This document shows, piece after piece, positions 1 through 8,250 of a DNA stretch of 64,000 nt. Every line of letters begins with the position of its first letter. The first letter of the stretch is position 1. The stretch is taken from NCBI GenBank assembly GCA_965197675.1, contig OZ240221.1, positions 1,550,001-1,614,000 of the forward strand, written 5' to 3'. Origin of the DNA: G965197675 sp965197675 (GTDB lineage Bacteria > Chloroflexota > Dehalococcoidia > Plut-88900). The notes beneath the pieces were generated by a model that was not told where the DNA came from, did no database searches, and saw nothing but the letters and a program-made list of their open reading frames with translations. Position numbers and translations under genes: made by a program.

Positions 1-167
1 AGCCACACCTGGATGATGTCGGGGGCGTCATCTTCCTAGCAGGCCAGCGGTACAGGCAGTTCTTGGAACCGGCTCTACGGCAAAAGGGCGTGAGCGTTTC
101 CGTTCCCATGGAGGGCTTGAAAATCGGTGAGCAACTCAGCTGGTTGAACCGACACACCAGTGGTTGA
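1..167 (+). CDS. C-terminal end of a DUF6884/YaaA-like protein (partial)
   Basis: The window opens inside this gene; the reading frame starts at base 3 and ends with TGA at 165-167, leaving about 54 residues. The visible tail contains LAGQRYRQFLEPAL, then VSVPMEGLKIGEQLSWL. I recognise this as the C-terminal pattern of DUF6884 proteins, which resemble YaaA; the biochemical role of that family is not settled, so no reaction is proposed. Its stop overlaps the GTG start of the next gene by 8 bases, which points to translational coupling and a shared role. The call comes from pattern recognition, not from a search. Confidence 0.6.
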   Translation, partial: PHLDDVGGVIFLAGQRYRQFLEPALRQKGVSVSVPMEGLKIGEQLSWLNRHTSG

Positions 168-891
168 CCGGGCTACCGATACCGCTCGGTTTTACCGCCT
201 TCTTCACCGTCTCTCGGCGCATATCGGCGGACCCAGACTACTCAGGGACTGCGGCGGCCGTATGGACTGGCCTCAGCGCGGGGTGTATTTCTTCTTTGAG
301 AGAGGTGAGCCCCGCTCCTTCCCCGGTGAAGGGAACCGGGTTGTCCGCGTGGGGACTCATGGGCTGAAGGTGGGTTCGACCAGCATGCTGTGGGTCCGCC
401 TGTCGCAGCACCGAGGCAATGCCAGATCTGGGCTTGGGAACCATCGAGGCTCCATCTTTCGTCTGATAGTGGGTAGGGCCTTGGCGCGTCGCAACAGCGT
501 GGTGCCGCCCAAGTCCTGGGCTGTGGGCGGCAGCCGCGGCGAGGCGGCCCGAAGGCTGGGCCGCAGTCCTGGTGCAATCAAGGAGGACGAGGCGGATCTC
601 GAGACGATGGTCAGCCGGTACATCGGGCATATGCGCTTCCTTTGGCTGAGCGTCCCCGATGCTCCGGGCCCTGCCAGCCGTCGCGGCTTCATCGAGCGAA
701 ACACTATCGCGTTGCTCAGCAGCTTCCGCTCGGCCGCCATAGACGAGCCGTCGCCACAGTGGCTGGGGCGAGACAGCGACCGGGAACGGGTGCGACGGTC
801 GGGCCTCTGGAACAGTAATCACGTAGATGAGGTGTGGGACTCGGCGTTCCTGGACGAGATGGAGGCTAGAATCGAGGCGATAGCCTATTGA
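160..891 (+). CDS. GIY-YIG-like putative nuclease-fold protein
   Basis: This 243-residue protein starts at GTG 160, inside the end of the previous gene. Residues 41-47 (GVYFFFE), 60-67 (RVVRVGTH) and 77-86 (LWVRLSQHRG), followed by GNHRGSIFR near 93-101, reproduce the spacing of a GIY-YIG nuclease core: a GxY-like strand, a second strand ending in VGxT/H, and a helix with the Arg. The classical GIY...YIG residues are not intact, so it may bind DNA without cutting it. The C-terminal half (residues 150-243) is not recognised. Overlap with the DUF6884-like gene and a nearby PD-(D/E)XK gene suggest a DNA-related function, possibly defence or modification; that is inference. No transmembrane segment or signal peptide is visible. 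Confidence 0.6.
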   Translation: MVDRATDTARFYRLLHRLSAHIGGPRLLRDCGGRMDWPQRGVYFFFERGEPRSFPGEGNRVVRVGTHGLKVGSTSMLWVRLSQHRGNARSGLGNHRGSIFRLIVGRALARRNSVVPPKSWAVGGSRGEAARRLGRSPGAIKEDEADLETMVSRYIGHMRFLWLSVPDAPGPASRRGFIERNTIALLSSFRSAAIDEPSPQWLGRDSDRERVRRSGLWNSNHVDEVWDSAFLDEMEARIEAIAY

Positions 892-1018
892 TAATGAGTG
901 GCGCCACCCGTGCTATCCGAGACCTACGCCACGCCTCTGCCATCGCCACAACTATAGCTTACGAGCGCAGAGCAACGCCCAGATCTGTCCTCGGGGAGAC
1001 GCGGGGGCTGCGGTGGGA

Positions 1019-2101
1019 CTAGGCGTCGCCTTCATCTTCGTCTGGCTGCTGTGCTAGCTGGTTTCGTTGTTGCAGGGCTTTGTACACAGACTGCGAGAGT
1101 CCGGCCAGAGCCTCTTTGTAGCTCACCCAGCGGTCGGCGGCCATGATGAATTGAATCTCTGTATTAGGAATGCCTAAGGGATCATGCTCGCGATTCTTGG
1201 GCCAGGTTTGGAATGGGATGTCTTTGATATGTTTCACGAACTCTTCAGGACACAGCTCAATCGCCCTGGGAAAGAAGACTACTCTCACCCCGCCCTGCTC
1301 CGGGTCAACGCGTGCGTAGTTGAGTAGTATGCTCCTGCCCGTTCCCGCTAGTCTTCGGAGGCCCAAACTAAAGCCGAATTTCCCAGGGCTATCGAGAGAC
1401 TCGTTCCAGTTGCTCTTGAACAAGTCCACCACCTCGGTGAGCATGTCGTATACTCCGTGCGTCTCGGCTTTATCTACCAAGAGCGTCCGTCTTTCCTCCC
1501 TGCTTGGTCTCCGCCTTCTGACGTCACTGTCTACACGGACTTGGCGCGCCAGGAGGGTCTTACCATCGTGGCGGAAGCCGTGGAAGGTCAGGAGCGAGAT
1601 GTCCAATTGGCCGCTCTTGGCCAGGAAACTCACCATCCGCTCGGTACTGGCGTCCACTCCCAAGCCGACTAGGACTAACCGGATCGGCCTTAGCGACTCC
1701 AGGCTATCTGCTTCTGAATTCTCGCTATACCACTGGGCGAAGTCTTCTATCTTCTCGATACCGCGCTGGCCTGATTGCCGGGCGACGAGTTGGCCTAGGG
1801 CATCATTGCTCAAGGAGTCCAGATAGGAAGCGTAGTCAATCACCTGGGCCACGGCGTCACGTGACAGGGTGCCCCGCTTCAGTTCGAACACCACCAGCTT
1901 GCCGCCTTCGTCCACGCCTAGGATGTCCAGAGGCCCGCCTTCCGTGGGTGTCTGACGGCCCACCAGGCGGAGACCAGGCATAAGGATGTGAGGGTTTTCG
2001 ACCAGCGTCTTCTCCAGTAGCGACTCGGACACCATGGCGTCGACCAGTTGCACCGGCACGACCCCCGAATCATCGACTTCCCAAATCCTGATTTCGTCCA
2101 C
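1019..2101 (-). CDS. PD-(D/E)XK nuclease-domain protein, NucS/DUF91-like
   Basis: The frame is open upstream to 2269, but I place the start at GTG 2101, preceded by a strong GGAGG six bases upstream; this gives 360 residues. Residues 25-80 carry a restriction-endonuclease-like core as in NucS/DUF91: SLLEKTLVENPHIL, then GGPLDILGVD (Asp59) and VVFELKRG (Glu73, Lys75), the D...ExK triad. The region after residue 120 contains RPIRLVLVGLGVD, also usual in this family, followed by a charged linker and a C-terminal domain rich in Trp and Phe that I do not recognise. It probably acts on DNA; NucS relatives cut mismatched or branched DNA, but the substrate here is unknown. It is convergent with the GIY-YIG-like gene, 127 bases away. 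Confidence 0.72.
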   Translation of the reverse strand: MDEIRIWEVDDSGVVPVQLVDAMVSESLLEKTLVENPHILMPGLRLVGRQTPTEGGPLDILGVDEGGKLVVFELKRGTLSRDAVAQVIDYASYLDSLSNDALGQLVARQSGQRGIEKIEDFAQWYSENSEADSLESLRPIRLVLVGLGVDASTERMVSFLAKSGQLDISLLTFHGFRHDGKTLLARQVRVDSDVRRRRPSREERRTLLVDKAETHGVYDMLTEVVDLFKSNWNESLDSPGKFGFSLGLRRLAGTGRSILLNYARVDPEQGGVRVVFFPRAIELCPEEFVKHIKDIPFQTWPKNREHDPLGIPNTEIQFIMAADRWVSYKEALAGLSQSVYKALQQRNQLAQQPDEDEGDA

Positions 2102-2456
2102 GAATGCTCCTCCTTCATTCGTCCTAGCCACTAGCTTACTCCCTAACGCTGTCCCCTGGAAGGAGGTGCTCCGGCTGAGAGGGTAATGGTCGAGGGTCAC
2201 GCTAGCTCTGGCCGTCCTCGACGAGAACGGGCAGCCCCACCAGGAACTCTTGGACGAAGGATAGATCATCCAGGAGCTCGCAACGGCACTCCATGGGTTC
2301 CAACACCAGATGTAAGCCTAGCGCGCTCAATCACCTTCCTCCCTGGGCAAAATGCACGAGAGCGTACTATAGTAGAACGGCGCATAGAGTATCACTCATT
2401 GGCGTATGATGTGTACGGCATCGCGGGCGCCGATTGGACAGTAAAAGGGGAGAAAG

Positions 2457-3257
2457 ATGGAGGTCACGAAGCATCAGCCGGGGATGTTCAGTTGGGCGGA
2501 CATGCCTGTGCTGGACATTGAGAGGGCCCAGGCGTTCTACACAAGGCTGCTGGGCGTGGAGGCCACGTCGATGCCCGTGGGACCCGGCATGACCTACGTG
2601 GTATTGAGCAAGGCCGGTAAGAGCTGCTGCGCCCTCTACCCTGTGACGGAGGAGCAGTTGCAGGAGCGAGGAGGCCGTTCGTAGTGGCTGAGCTACTTCA
2701 CCGTGGAGGACGCGGACGTCATAGCGGAGCGGGTCAAAGAGTTGGGTGGCGCCGTCCAGTACGGACCTTTCGACGTATTCGACGTCGGCCGAATGGCGAT
2801 TGTCCTGGACCCCACGGGGGCTGTGTTCGCGGTATGGCAGCCCAGGAAGGGCATCGGAGCGGAGGTGTTTGGGGAGCCGGCGCCCTGACGTGGAGCGAGC
2901 TCTACACCCACGACGTGGCGGCGTCCGCCGCGTTCTACGCGGGGCTCTTCGGCTGGGAGGCCAACCATGTGCAGTCGGCGGACGGCGGGGCGTACACGAT
3001 GTTCAGCCTGAGAGGTCAGCCGGCGGTAGGGATGATGACGATACGAGAGGAGTGGGGAGAGATTCCCTCCAACTGGTCCATCTACCTGGCGGTAGCGGAG
3101 TTGGATACGTCGCTGGAGCTGGTGGAGGGATGGGGGGCAAGGTCATCAATCCACCCTGGAGGTGGAGAACGTGGGGCGGTTCTCCTTCATACAGGACTTG
3201 GTGGGGGCGTACCTGTCGATAATCCAGATTACCAGGAGCGGTCCACCCTCGCCCTAG
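2457..3257 (+). pseudogene. VOC-family (glyoxalase/bleomycin-resistance) double-domain protein, broken
   Basis: An ATG with AGGGGAG upstream begins a clear vicinal-oxygen-chelate protein (FSWADMPVLDIERAQAFY...LLGVE). A TAG at 2682-2684 interrupts it, and the same frame resumes at once (WLSYFTVEDADVIAERVKELGG...DPTGAVFAVWQ) until 2888. The second VOC domain (TWSELYTHDVAASAAFYAGLFGWE) continues in another frame from about 2880 to 3130. The tail (VENVGRFSFIQD...YLSIIQITR) lies in a third frame and ends at TAG 3255-3257. The parent would be a protein of about 265 residues with two VOC domains. One nonsense codon and at least two frameshifts make this a decaying gene unless the assembly is poor here. 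Intact relatives are metal-dependent lyases or dioxygenases of unknown substrate. Confidence 0.85.
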
Positions 3258-3364
3258 ACCTCTCTCCCAGGAGAGACTGTCTCATAAATCCCCAGGAGCT
3301 TTGGATTTTCGTCCTTCGACAGACTTAGGACGAGCGGATGCAGATTGAGATTCGTTCACATTAG

Positions 3365-3392
3365 GGCTGGCGATTCACCATTTTCGCCAGCC
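3365..3392 (+). terminator. Hairpin, possible terminator
   Basis: A perfect 9-bp inverted repeat (GGCTGGCGA / TCGCCAGCC) with a 10-base loop lies in the gap between the broken VOC gene and the next gene. A run of five Ts follows eight bases after the stem. The rest of the gap 3258-3552 shows no convincing gene. Confidence 0.4.
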
Positions 3393-3552
3393 AGTGGATT
3401 TTTGAGATGGCTCAGGAGGGAGAGAGGATTGTGCGTATGCGAACGTCTCAAAGAGCCCATTGGCGGGGCGTGTGCGACAACAAGCCCTGTTCCAGCTTCG
3501 AACAGCGATGGCTACGCTGCTTCCTTGAGATGGAGTTGAGGTAAAAGGACAG

Positions 3553-4116
3553 GTGGAAATAGGCGAGACTCTCTACGTAGCCGACCGAAAGCGTTGGCGC
3601 GAGTGGCTGGAGGCTAACTTCGACAGCGCGAGCGAGATATGGCTCGTCTACCCGAACAAAGCGTCGGGCGAGCCACGCCTCCTCTACAACGACGCGGTGG
3701 AGGAGGCGCTGTGCTTCGGTTGGATAGACAGCATCATCAAGAAGCTGGACGATTTGCGGGCCGCGCAGCGGTTTTCACCGAGGAAGCCGGGCAGCAGCTA
3801 TTCACAGCCGAACAAAGAGAGGCTGCGCTGGCTCGCGGACAAAGGGCTGCTGCACACCTCCATTGGCGAGTCGGTCGAGGAGGTGCTCAGCGAGGAGTTC
3901 GTGTTCCCCGGGGACATTCTCGACGCCATCAGGGCAAACGAACGGGCGTGGGCTCACTACCAGGGCTTCTCTGCGGCGTACCGTAGAATACGGGCGGCTT
4001 ACATTGAAGCTGGCAGGGCGCGCCCTGAGGTGTTCGAGAGCCGTCTCCGGAGCTTCATCAGGGCGACCGAGAAGGGCAGGCGGCTGGGTTACGGCGGCAT
4101 AGAGAAGTATTACTGA
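3553..4116 (+). CDS. YdeI/OmpD-associated family protein
   Basis: A 187-residue protein with a GTG start and AAAAGGA eight bases upstream. The N-terminal half has RKRWREWLEANFDSASEIWL, LLYNDAVEEALCFGWIDS and FSPRKPGSSYSQPNKER, the hallmarks of the YdeI/OmpD-associated family; the C-terminal part (SYRRI...RLRSFIRATEKGRRLGYGG) matches the family's usual end. Length is normal. The family is widespread, cytoplasmic and of unclear function, sometimes linked to stress or antimicrobial-peptide tolerance. The gene stands alone; a GC-rich hairpin follows directly after its stop. Confidence 0.88.
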   Translation: MEIGETLYVADRKRWREWLEANFDSASEIWLVYPNKASGEPRLLYNDAVEEALCFGWIDSIIKKLDDLRAAQRFSPRKPGSSYSQPNKERLRWLADKGLLHTSIGESVEEVLSEEFVFPGDILDAIRANERAWAHYQGFSAAYRRIRAAYIEAGRARPEVFESRLRSFIRATEKGRRLGYGGIEKYY

Positions 4117-4133
4117 GCGGCGTTCCTCGCCGC
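4117..4133 (+). terminator. Short GC-rich hairpin after the YdeI-family gene
   Basis: GCGGCG and CGCCGC pair across a 5-base loop, starting one base after the TGA stop at 4114-4116. There is no T tract, so it may only protect the transcript 3' end. The remainder of 4134-4418 holds no recognisable gene. Confidence 0.35.
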
Positions 4134-4418
4134 ACCCTGGGGTTCTCGCTATCGTAGACCTTCGTGCTATCTGTACCCTACTCGGATATCTTCCGCATCG
4201 TCTCCGATGCGGCGTTCTTCCAGGCGGTGCGCTCGACGCCTCTCCAGCAGTGGAGGTAGACGGAGCCGGTGGGCTTCTGCACGCGCCGCAGATCCACCAG
4301 CAGGGGCGTCATATGGATCAAGCTCGGTGGAGTGGGTCATGTTTGGTCGGGCCCCCTGCGGTCTTCCGTTCGGCATGCCGGAGAAAACAGCCGGACTCGC
4401 ATCTCAGGAGTGGGACTA

Positions 4419-5627
4419 TTAGGCCGAAGCAGAAAGGAGCCTCGTCGCCATTTCCCTCGCCTCGTCCCAGGTACGAACGATCTGGTCCGATGGCACACGT
4501 TTCAGAACGTCAAGCGCTCGAAGGTTATGGGCGGGCATACCCGAGAGTGCCATAACTATGCATTTAGTATCCTGGAGGATGGCGGTCTCGATGAGTTGCT
4601 CTACCACCAGGGCTGCGCTGTCATCTATGTAGGCCGTGTCAGAGAAGTCGAGGATGACGACCTCATGGTCTCGGATGTCTACGCCGACGGTGTCGATCAG
4701 CTTATTGGAGGATGCGACGGTAAAGGTTCCTTTGAGTGCGATCAAGCCGACCCTGGCCGAAAAGCTGTCGATCTCTTCATCCCCGAAGAAACTCCGGTCC
4801 AGCAGGGGCACGGAGATGACGCTGTCCATCTCCAGGCGCTCGAATTGCTTTGCGTTGGTTACCACGGCGGCAATCATGCCCACGGCCACGGCTGCAACCA
4901 GGTCCAGGAACACTGTCAGCCCGAGAGTGAGGAGCATGACCACCACGTGCTCACGTTGCACTCGGTGGATTCGGGTGACGAATCGCCAGTCTATGGTGTC
5001 CACGGCCACTTTGACTAGGATTCCGGCCAGGACTGCGGCGGGTATCGAGGCGACGTAGTCACCCAGTACCAGCACCATGACCACTAGGATGGCTACGGAA
5101 ATCATACCGGAAACAAAGGTCCATCCGCCTGCCCGAATATTCGCCACAGTACTCGGGGTAGCGCCGGACCCGGGCAGGCCCCGGATAAACCCCACGAACA
5201 CGTTGCCTACGCCCTGGGCCAGCAGTTCCCTGTTGGGATCGTGTCGCGTGCGCGTCATGGAGTCCCCTACGAGCGCGGTAAGCAATGTGTCTACGGAGCC
5301 TACCAGGGCTATGACCATCGCCGGCTCTATGGCGCTCCCCAAAGCGCCTGCGGAAAGATCCGGCCACATGAAGGACGGCAGGTCAGTAGGCACAGTGCCG
5401 ATGGTCGGCGCCTCGGTGAGCCAAAAGACGCCCATAAGCGTACCGACGGCCAACGCGACCAATGTGGAGGGTAGATATCTATCGTACTTCCTGGGCCAGA
5501 ACAGAGCCACGGCAAGGGTGGATGGAAATAGGGCCAGGTCAAACGCATTTTGAGATAGGGGATGCACCGCCAGTCGTTTTGCTGGCTTTCGCCGTCGCCC
5601 AGACGGGTGGGGTGGGATCTCGGCCAA
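4419..5627 (-). pseudogene. SulP-family anion transporter, 5'-truncated, with STAS domain
   Basis: The 402-residue frame contains only the rear of a SulP permease: membrane helices from about residue 55 (LPSTLVALAVGTLMGVFWL), the conserved VGSVDTLLTALVGDSMTRTRHDPNRELLAQG and LPGSGATPSTVANIRAGG stretches, and a cytoplasmic STAS domain at about 290-395 (VVILDFSDTAYIDDSAAL). Full SulP proteins have about 550-600 residues, so the first helices are missing. The first 25-30 residues are basic and unlike a SulP N-terminus; they are encoded by the dispersed repeat that starts here (compare 20570-20625). The simplest reading is that insertion or recombination at the repeat removed the 5' end. Transport activity is unlikely. 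Intact SulPs carry sulfate, bicarbonate or other anions. Confidence 0.8.
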
Positions 5628-6243
5628 AGCTGATTTTGGCCTAAATGCGATTGCCCTGCACTATAATCCGACTGGGCTTGTGTGGGGCAACTTGATTGTT
5701 TTTCTTTGTTTAGCTTTGAAACTTGATTGAATTGTAAAAAAAGTTTTGTTTTACGGGTTTCCCAGGCACAAAGACCCGCTATATTTTGATTGAGTTTTTC
5801 GTGGGGTTAGGCCCACCCGCCCGCCCAGGCAGGTTTTTGTATCTGGGGGCACATTCCACAGTCAGGCTGAGGACAGGCCCCCATACCCCTGCCCCGCTCA
5901 CTTCCTTCGACAAGCTCAGGGAGAGTGGATGGTTCTTTTGCCTCCCGCTCATGGTGAGCTTAGAGTTTATCCTGAGTTTACCGAAGGGAACCAGGTGAGC
6001 GGAGACACCTCATTCTTCGAGGGAGAAGGGCCGGGCATTTGTTTTCAGCGAGGGCGTTGACAAGCTCTTGAAGCCGGAGAGAGTTCCGACCGTGCTTCAG
6101 TCTGTTCAGGTTGCCCTTGGGAGCGTCTGCCCCAAGGCGACGACCTCCGTGAGAAATAGGGGTGATACCTCCTTGTAAGCGAGATGAGTATTTGCATTAT
6201 AGCACGTAGGTTCTCATCTAATATATAGCCGCGTGGCACAACA
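5545..6243 (-). repeat. Dispersed non-coding repeat, copy A
   Basis: This gene-free stretch is an inverted copy of 19142-20625 (once the IS is removed). Shared landmarks, read on the minus strand: GGCACAAC end, CTACGTGCTATAATGCAAATACTC, ACAAGGAGGTATCACCCCTAT, GTGCCCCCA.ATACAAAAAC, ACCCGTAAAACAAAACTTTT, boxes AATCAAGTT, GCCCAGTCGG.TTATAGTGCAGGG, and GCGAAAGCC...ACGACTG.CGGTG. It runs into the SulP gene and replaces its 5' end. No protein is convincingly encoded; a matching frame beginning MQILISLTRRYHP has no ribosome site and its ATG overlaps the putative -10 box. Confidence 0.85.
5898..6006 (-). repeat. About 105-bp sub-module shared with 18964-19068
   Basis: Within copy A, the stretch read on the minus strand as TCTCCGCTCAC.TGGTTCC through CTAAGCTCACCATGAGCGGG to CCCTGAGCT.GTCGAAGG recurs outside copy B at 18964-19068. 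Its different position relative to the rest of the repeat shows that the element is a mosaic of movable sub-repeats. Confidence 0.75.
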
Positions 6244-6281
6244 ACAGGGCAACCCCGATACCCACTTACGGGTGCGTGTGC

Positions 6282-6287
6282 TATAGT
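6282..6287 (+). promoter_or_regulatory. Extended -10 box of a probably leaderless transcript
   Basis: TATAGT preceded by TGC (extended -10, TGnTATAGT) lies only 7 bases before the ATG at 6294. Transcription would start at or beside the start codon, and no Shine-Dalgarno sequence precedes the gene. No good -35 box is seen. Confidence 0.45.
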
Positions 6288-6293
6288 TTTTAT

Positions 6294-7052
6294 ATGGAGG
6301 CGGTCGTTCAGGTCACTGGCCTTGTCAAACGCTACAATTCCCTCACCGCTGTAGACAGCATCTCCTTCGAGGTGCATCGCGGTGAAATCTTCGGTATCCT
6401 GGGGCCTAATGGGGCGGGTAAGACCACCACAGTTGAGATTCTAGAGGGGATGCGCACCCCGGAGTCTGGGATGGCTTTAATAGATGGCATCGATGTCATT
6501 CGCGATCCTCAATCGGCGAAGGCCATCATAGGTGTACAGCTACAATCCGCCTCTTTCTTTGACAAGCTTACCGTCGCCGAGTTGGTTAGCCTCTTCGGGA
6601 GTATGTACCGTCGGAAGGTGGATGCTGGAGACATACTGAAAAAGGTAGAGCTTACAGACAAGGCCAAGTCCAGGTACACGGAGCTTTCCGGCGGCCAAAA
6701 GCAGAGGCTCTCCATTGCCACCGCCCTTGTAAACGAACCTGTGGTTCTCTTCCTTGATGAGCCCACAACTGGACTGGACCCGCAGGCCCGAAGACACATG
6801 TGGGAGCTGATAAAGAAGCTTCGAGACGACGGCGCTACAGTCCTTCTGACTACCCACTACATGGAAGAGGCGGAAGAGCTGTGTGACCGGGTGGCGATTA
6901 TGGACAACGGCAAGATAATCGCAATGAAGGATCCAGTCGCCTTGGTAGACGACTTGCTTCAGACTGGATTCCGCAACGAGAAGAACAACAAAGCGGCTAA
7001 TCTGGAAGACGTCTTCCTGAGCATGACTGGCAAGAGTCTTAGGGAGGGGTAA
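6294..7052 (+). CDS. ABC transporter ATP-binding protein (ABC-2 type)
   Basis: A 252-residue nucleotide-binding subunit. Motifs in order: Walker A GPNGAGKTT, Q-loop GVQLQSASFF, signature LSGGQKQRLSIATAL, Walker B VVLFLDEPTTGLDPQ, H-loop TTHYMEEAEEL. The order and the short C-terminus match the CcmA/DrrA-like group that works with ABC-2 permeases in export of drugs, lipids or polysaccharides. I prefer ATG 6294 over an upstream in-frame ATG at 6276 because family alignments start near MEAVVQVTGLVKRY. The permease gene begins directly after its stop codon, so the pair forms one transporter. The 5' neighbour is repeat copy A, and transcription probably starts just at the end of that repeat. Substrate cannot be read from sequence. 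Confidence 0.93.
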   Translation: MEAVVQVTGLVKRYNSLTAVDSISFEVHRGEIFGILGPNGAGKTTTVEILEGMRTPESGMALIDGIDVIRDPQSAKAIIGVQLQSASFFDKLTVAELVSLFGSMYRRKVDAGDILKKVELTDKAKSRYTELSGGQKQRLSIATALVNEPVVLFLDEPTTGLDPQARRHMWELIKKLRDDGATVLLTTHYMEEAEELCDRVAIMDNGKIIAMKDPVALVDDLLQTGFRNEKNNKAANLEDVFLSMTGKSLREG

Positions 7053-8126
7053 GTGACTCCTACCATTCCTCTGACCATAGCTGCCCTCAAGATATATTTC
7101 CGCAATCGCCAGGCTATATTTTGGACTTTGCTTTTGCCACTGCTCATTATGATTATCTTCGGGCTGCTGGACTTTGGCGAGTTCAATGAGGTGGATATGG
7201 GAGTGGTGGACCTGGCTGACAACGATCCCTCCAGAAACTTGGTCAGCTCACTGGAATCCTCCGACCTTCTAGAGGTAAACGTGGGAACTCACGACGAAGA
7301 GATGAAGAAACTGGAAGATGGAGACCTAGACCTGGTGCTGATAATACCTCCTGGGTTCATGGCAGACGGCAGTAGTACTACCCTGAACGCCACTATCGAC
7401 ATCGAAAGTCAGCAGGACTCCCAGGTAGGCATCTCAGTAGTTGAAAGCATTCTTCATAGTATTACCCTCGATCTATCGGGGACGGAGCCCATCTTTGCCA
7501 TCACCAGGGAGGCCATCAACACTCGGAGCCTGGACTACGTGGACTTCCTAGTGCCTGGCATCATAGCTATGTCCATAATGCAGATGGGGATATTCAGTGT
7601 GACTTTCACCCTTATCCAGTATCGGCAGCAGGGGGTCCTGAGACGGCTCAGGGCAGCGCCGATCAGGCCTCACAATTTCCTGGTCGGACAGGTGGTTACT
7701 CGTCTGTTGGTTTCCATAATACAGACCCTGGTTCTTCTGGGGGTGGCCATCCTTCTGTTCGACGTGACGATACTGGGCAACCTGGCTGTACTGGTAATCC
7801 TGGCTCTTCTGGGTGGGGCGATCTTCATAGCCATTGGGTTTGCAGTGTCGGGTTTCGCCAAGAGCGAGGAGGTGGGGGCGCCAGTTGCCAACTTGATCGC
7901 GATGCCCATGATGTTCTTGTCCGGCGTGTTTTTCCCCACAGATGTTCTGCCGGGAGTGATGAAAAATATCGCTGAGTTCTTTCCTTTGACCTTCCTTGCT
8001 GATTCGATGAGAGAGGTGGCTACTCAGGGTGCTGGCATTACCGATATCCCCTGGCAGTTTCTAGGGTTGGCAGTGTGGATAGTTATCACTTTCTTCATCG
8101 CCACCAGGGCCTTCAGATGGGAGTAG
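7053..8126 (+). CDS. ABC-2 type transporter permease
   Basis: A 357-residue membrane protein starting with GTG immediately after the TAA of the ATPase gene. One N-terminal helix (AIFWTLLLPLLIMIIFGLLDF) is followed by an extracytoplasmic domain of about 130 residues and then five helices from about residue 170, ending with AVWIVITFFIATRAFRW. This is the layout of DrrB/YhgE-like ABC-2 permeases with a large loop after the first helix. LRRLRAAPI and GVFFPTDVLPGVM.NIAEFFPLTFLADSMR are typical family stretches. It should form the export channel with the adjacent ATPase. The 118 bases to the next gene show no terminator. Confidence 0.92.
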   Translation: MTPTIPLTIAALKIYFRNRQAIFWTLLLPLLIMIIFGLLDFGEFNEVDMGVVDLADNDPSRNLVSSLESSDLLEVNVGTHDEEMKKLEDGDLDLVLIIPPGFMADGSSTTLNATIDIESQQDSQVGISVVESILHSITLDLSGTEPIFAITREAINTRSLDYVDFLVPGIIAMSIMQMGIFSVTFTLIQYRQQGVLRRLRAAPIRPHNFLVGQVVTRLLVSIIQTLVLLGVAILLFDVTILGNLAVLVILALLGGAIFIAIGFAVSGFAKSEEVGAPVANLIAMPMMFLSGVFFPTDVLPGVMKNIAEFFPLTFLADSMREVATQGAGITDIPWQFLGLAVWIVITFFIATRAFRWE

Positions 8127-8250
8127 CCTCAGTTTTCGTCGTGATTGTGGGTCTGCTGAGTCTCTTATGGAGCTTGAAGTAAACTTTATGTGCTCCTTCA
8201 CGTGCCACGGGCTATTTATGCACCACGACATCGAATCAACCTGAGTGAGC

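Noticed and set aside
3345..3539. A 64-codon open frame before the YdeI-family gene
   Set aside because: It runs through the hairpin at 3365-3392, has no ribosome site and no recognisable composition.
6160..6195. Resemblance of the repeat to the 3' end of 16S rRNA (TGATACCTCCTT)
   Set aside because: Only about a dozen bases match the anti-Shine-Dalgarno region; no upstream 16S sequence is present.
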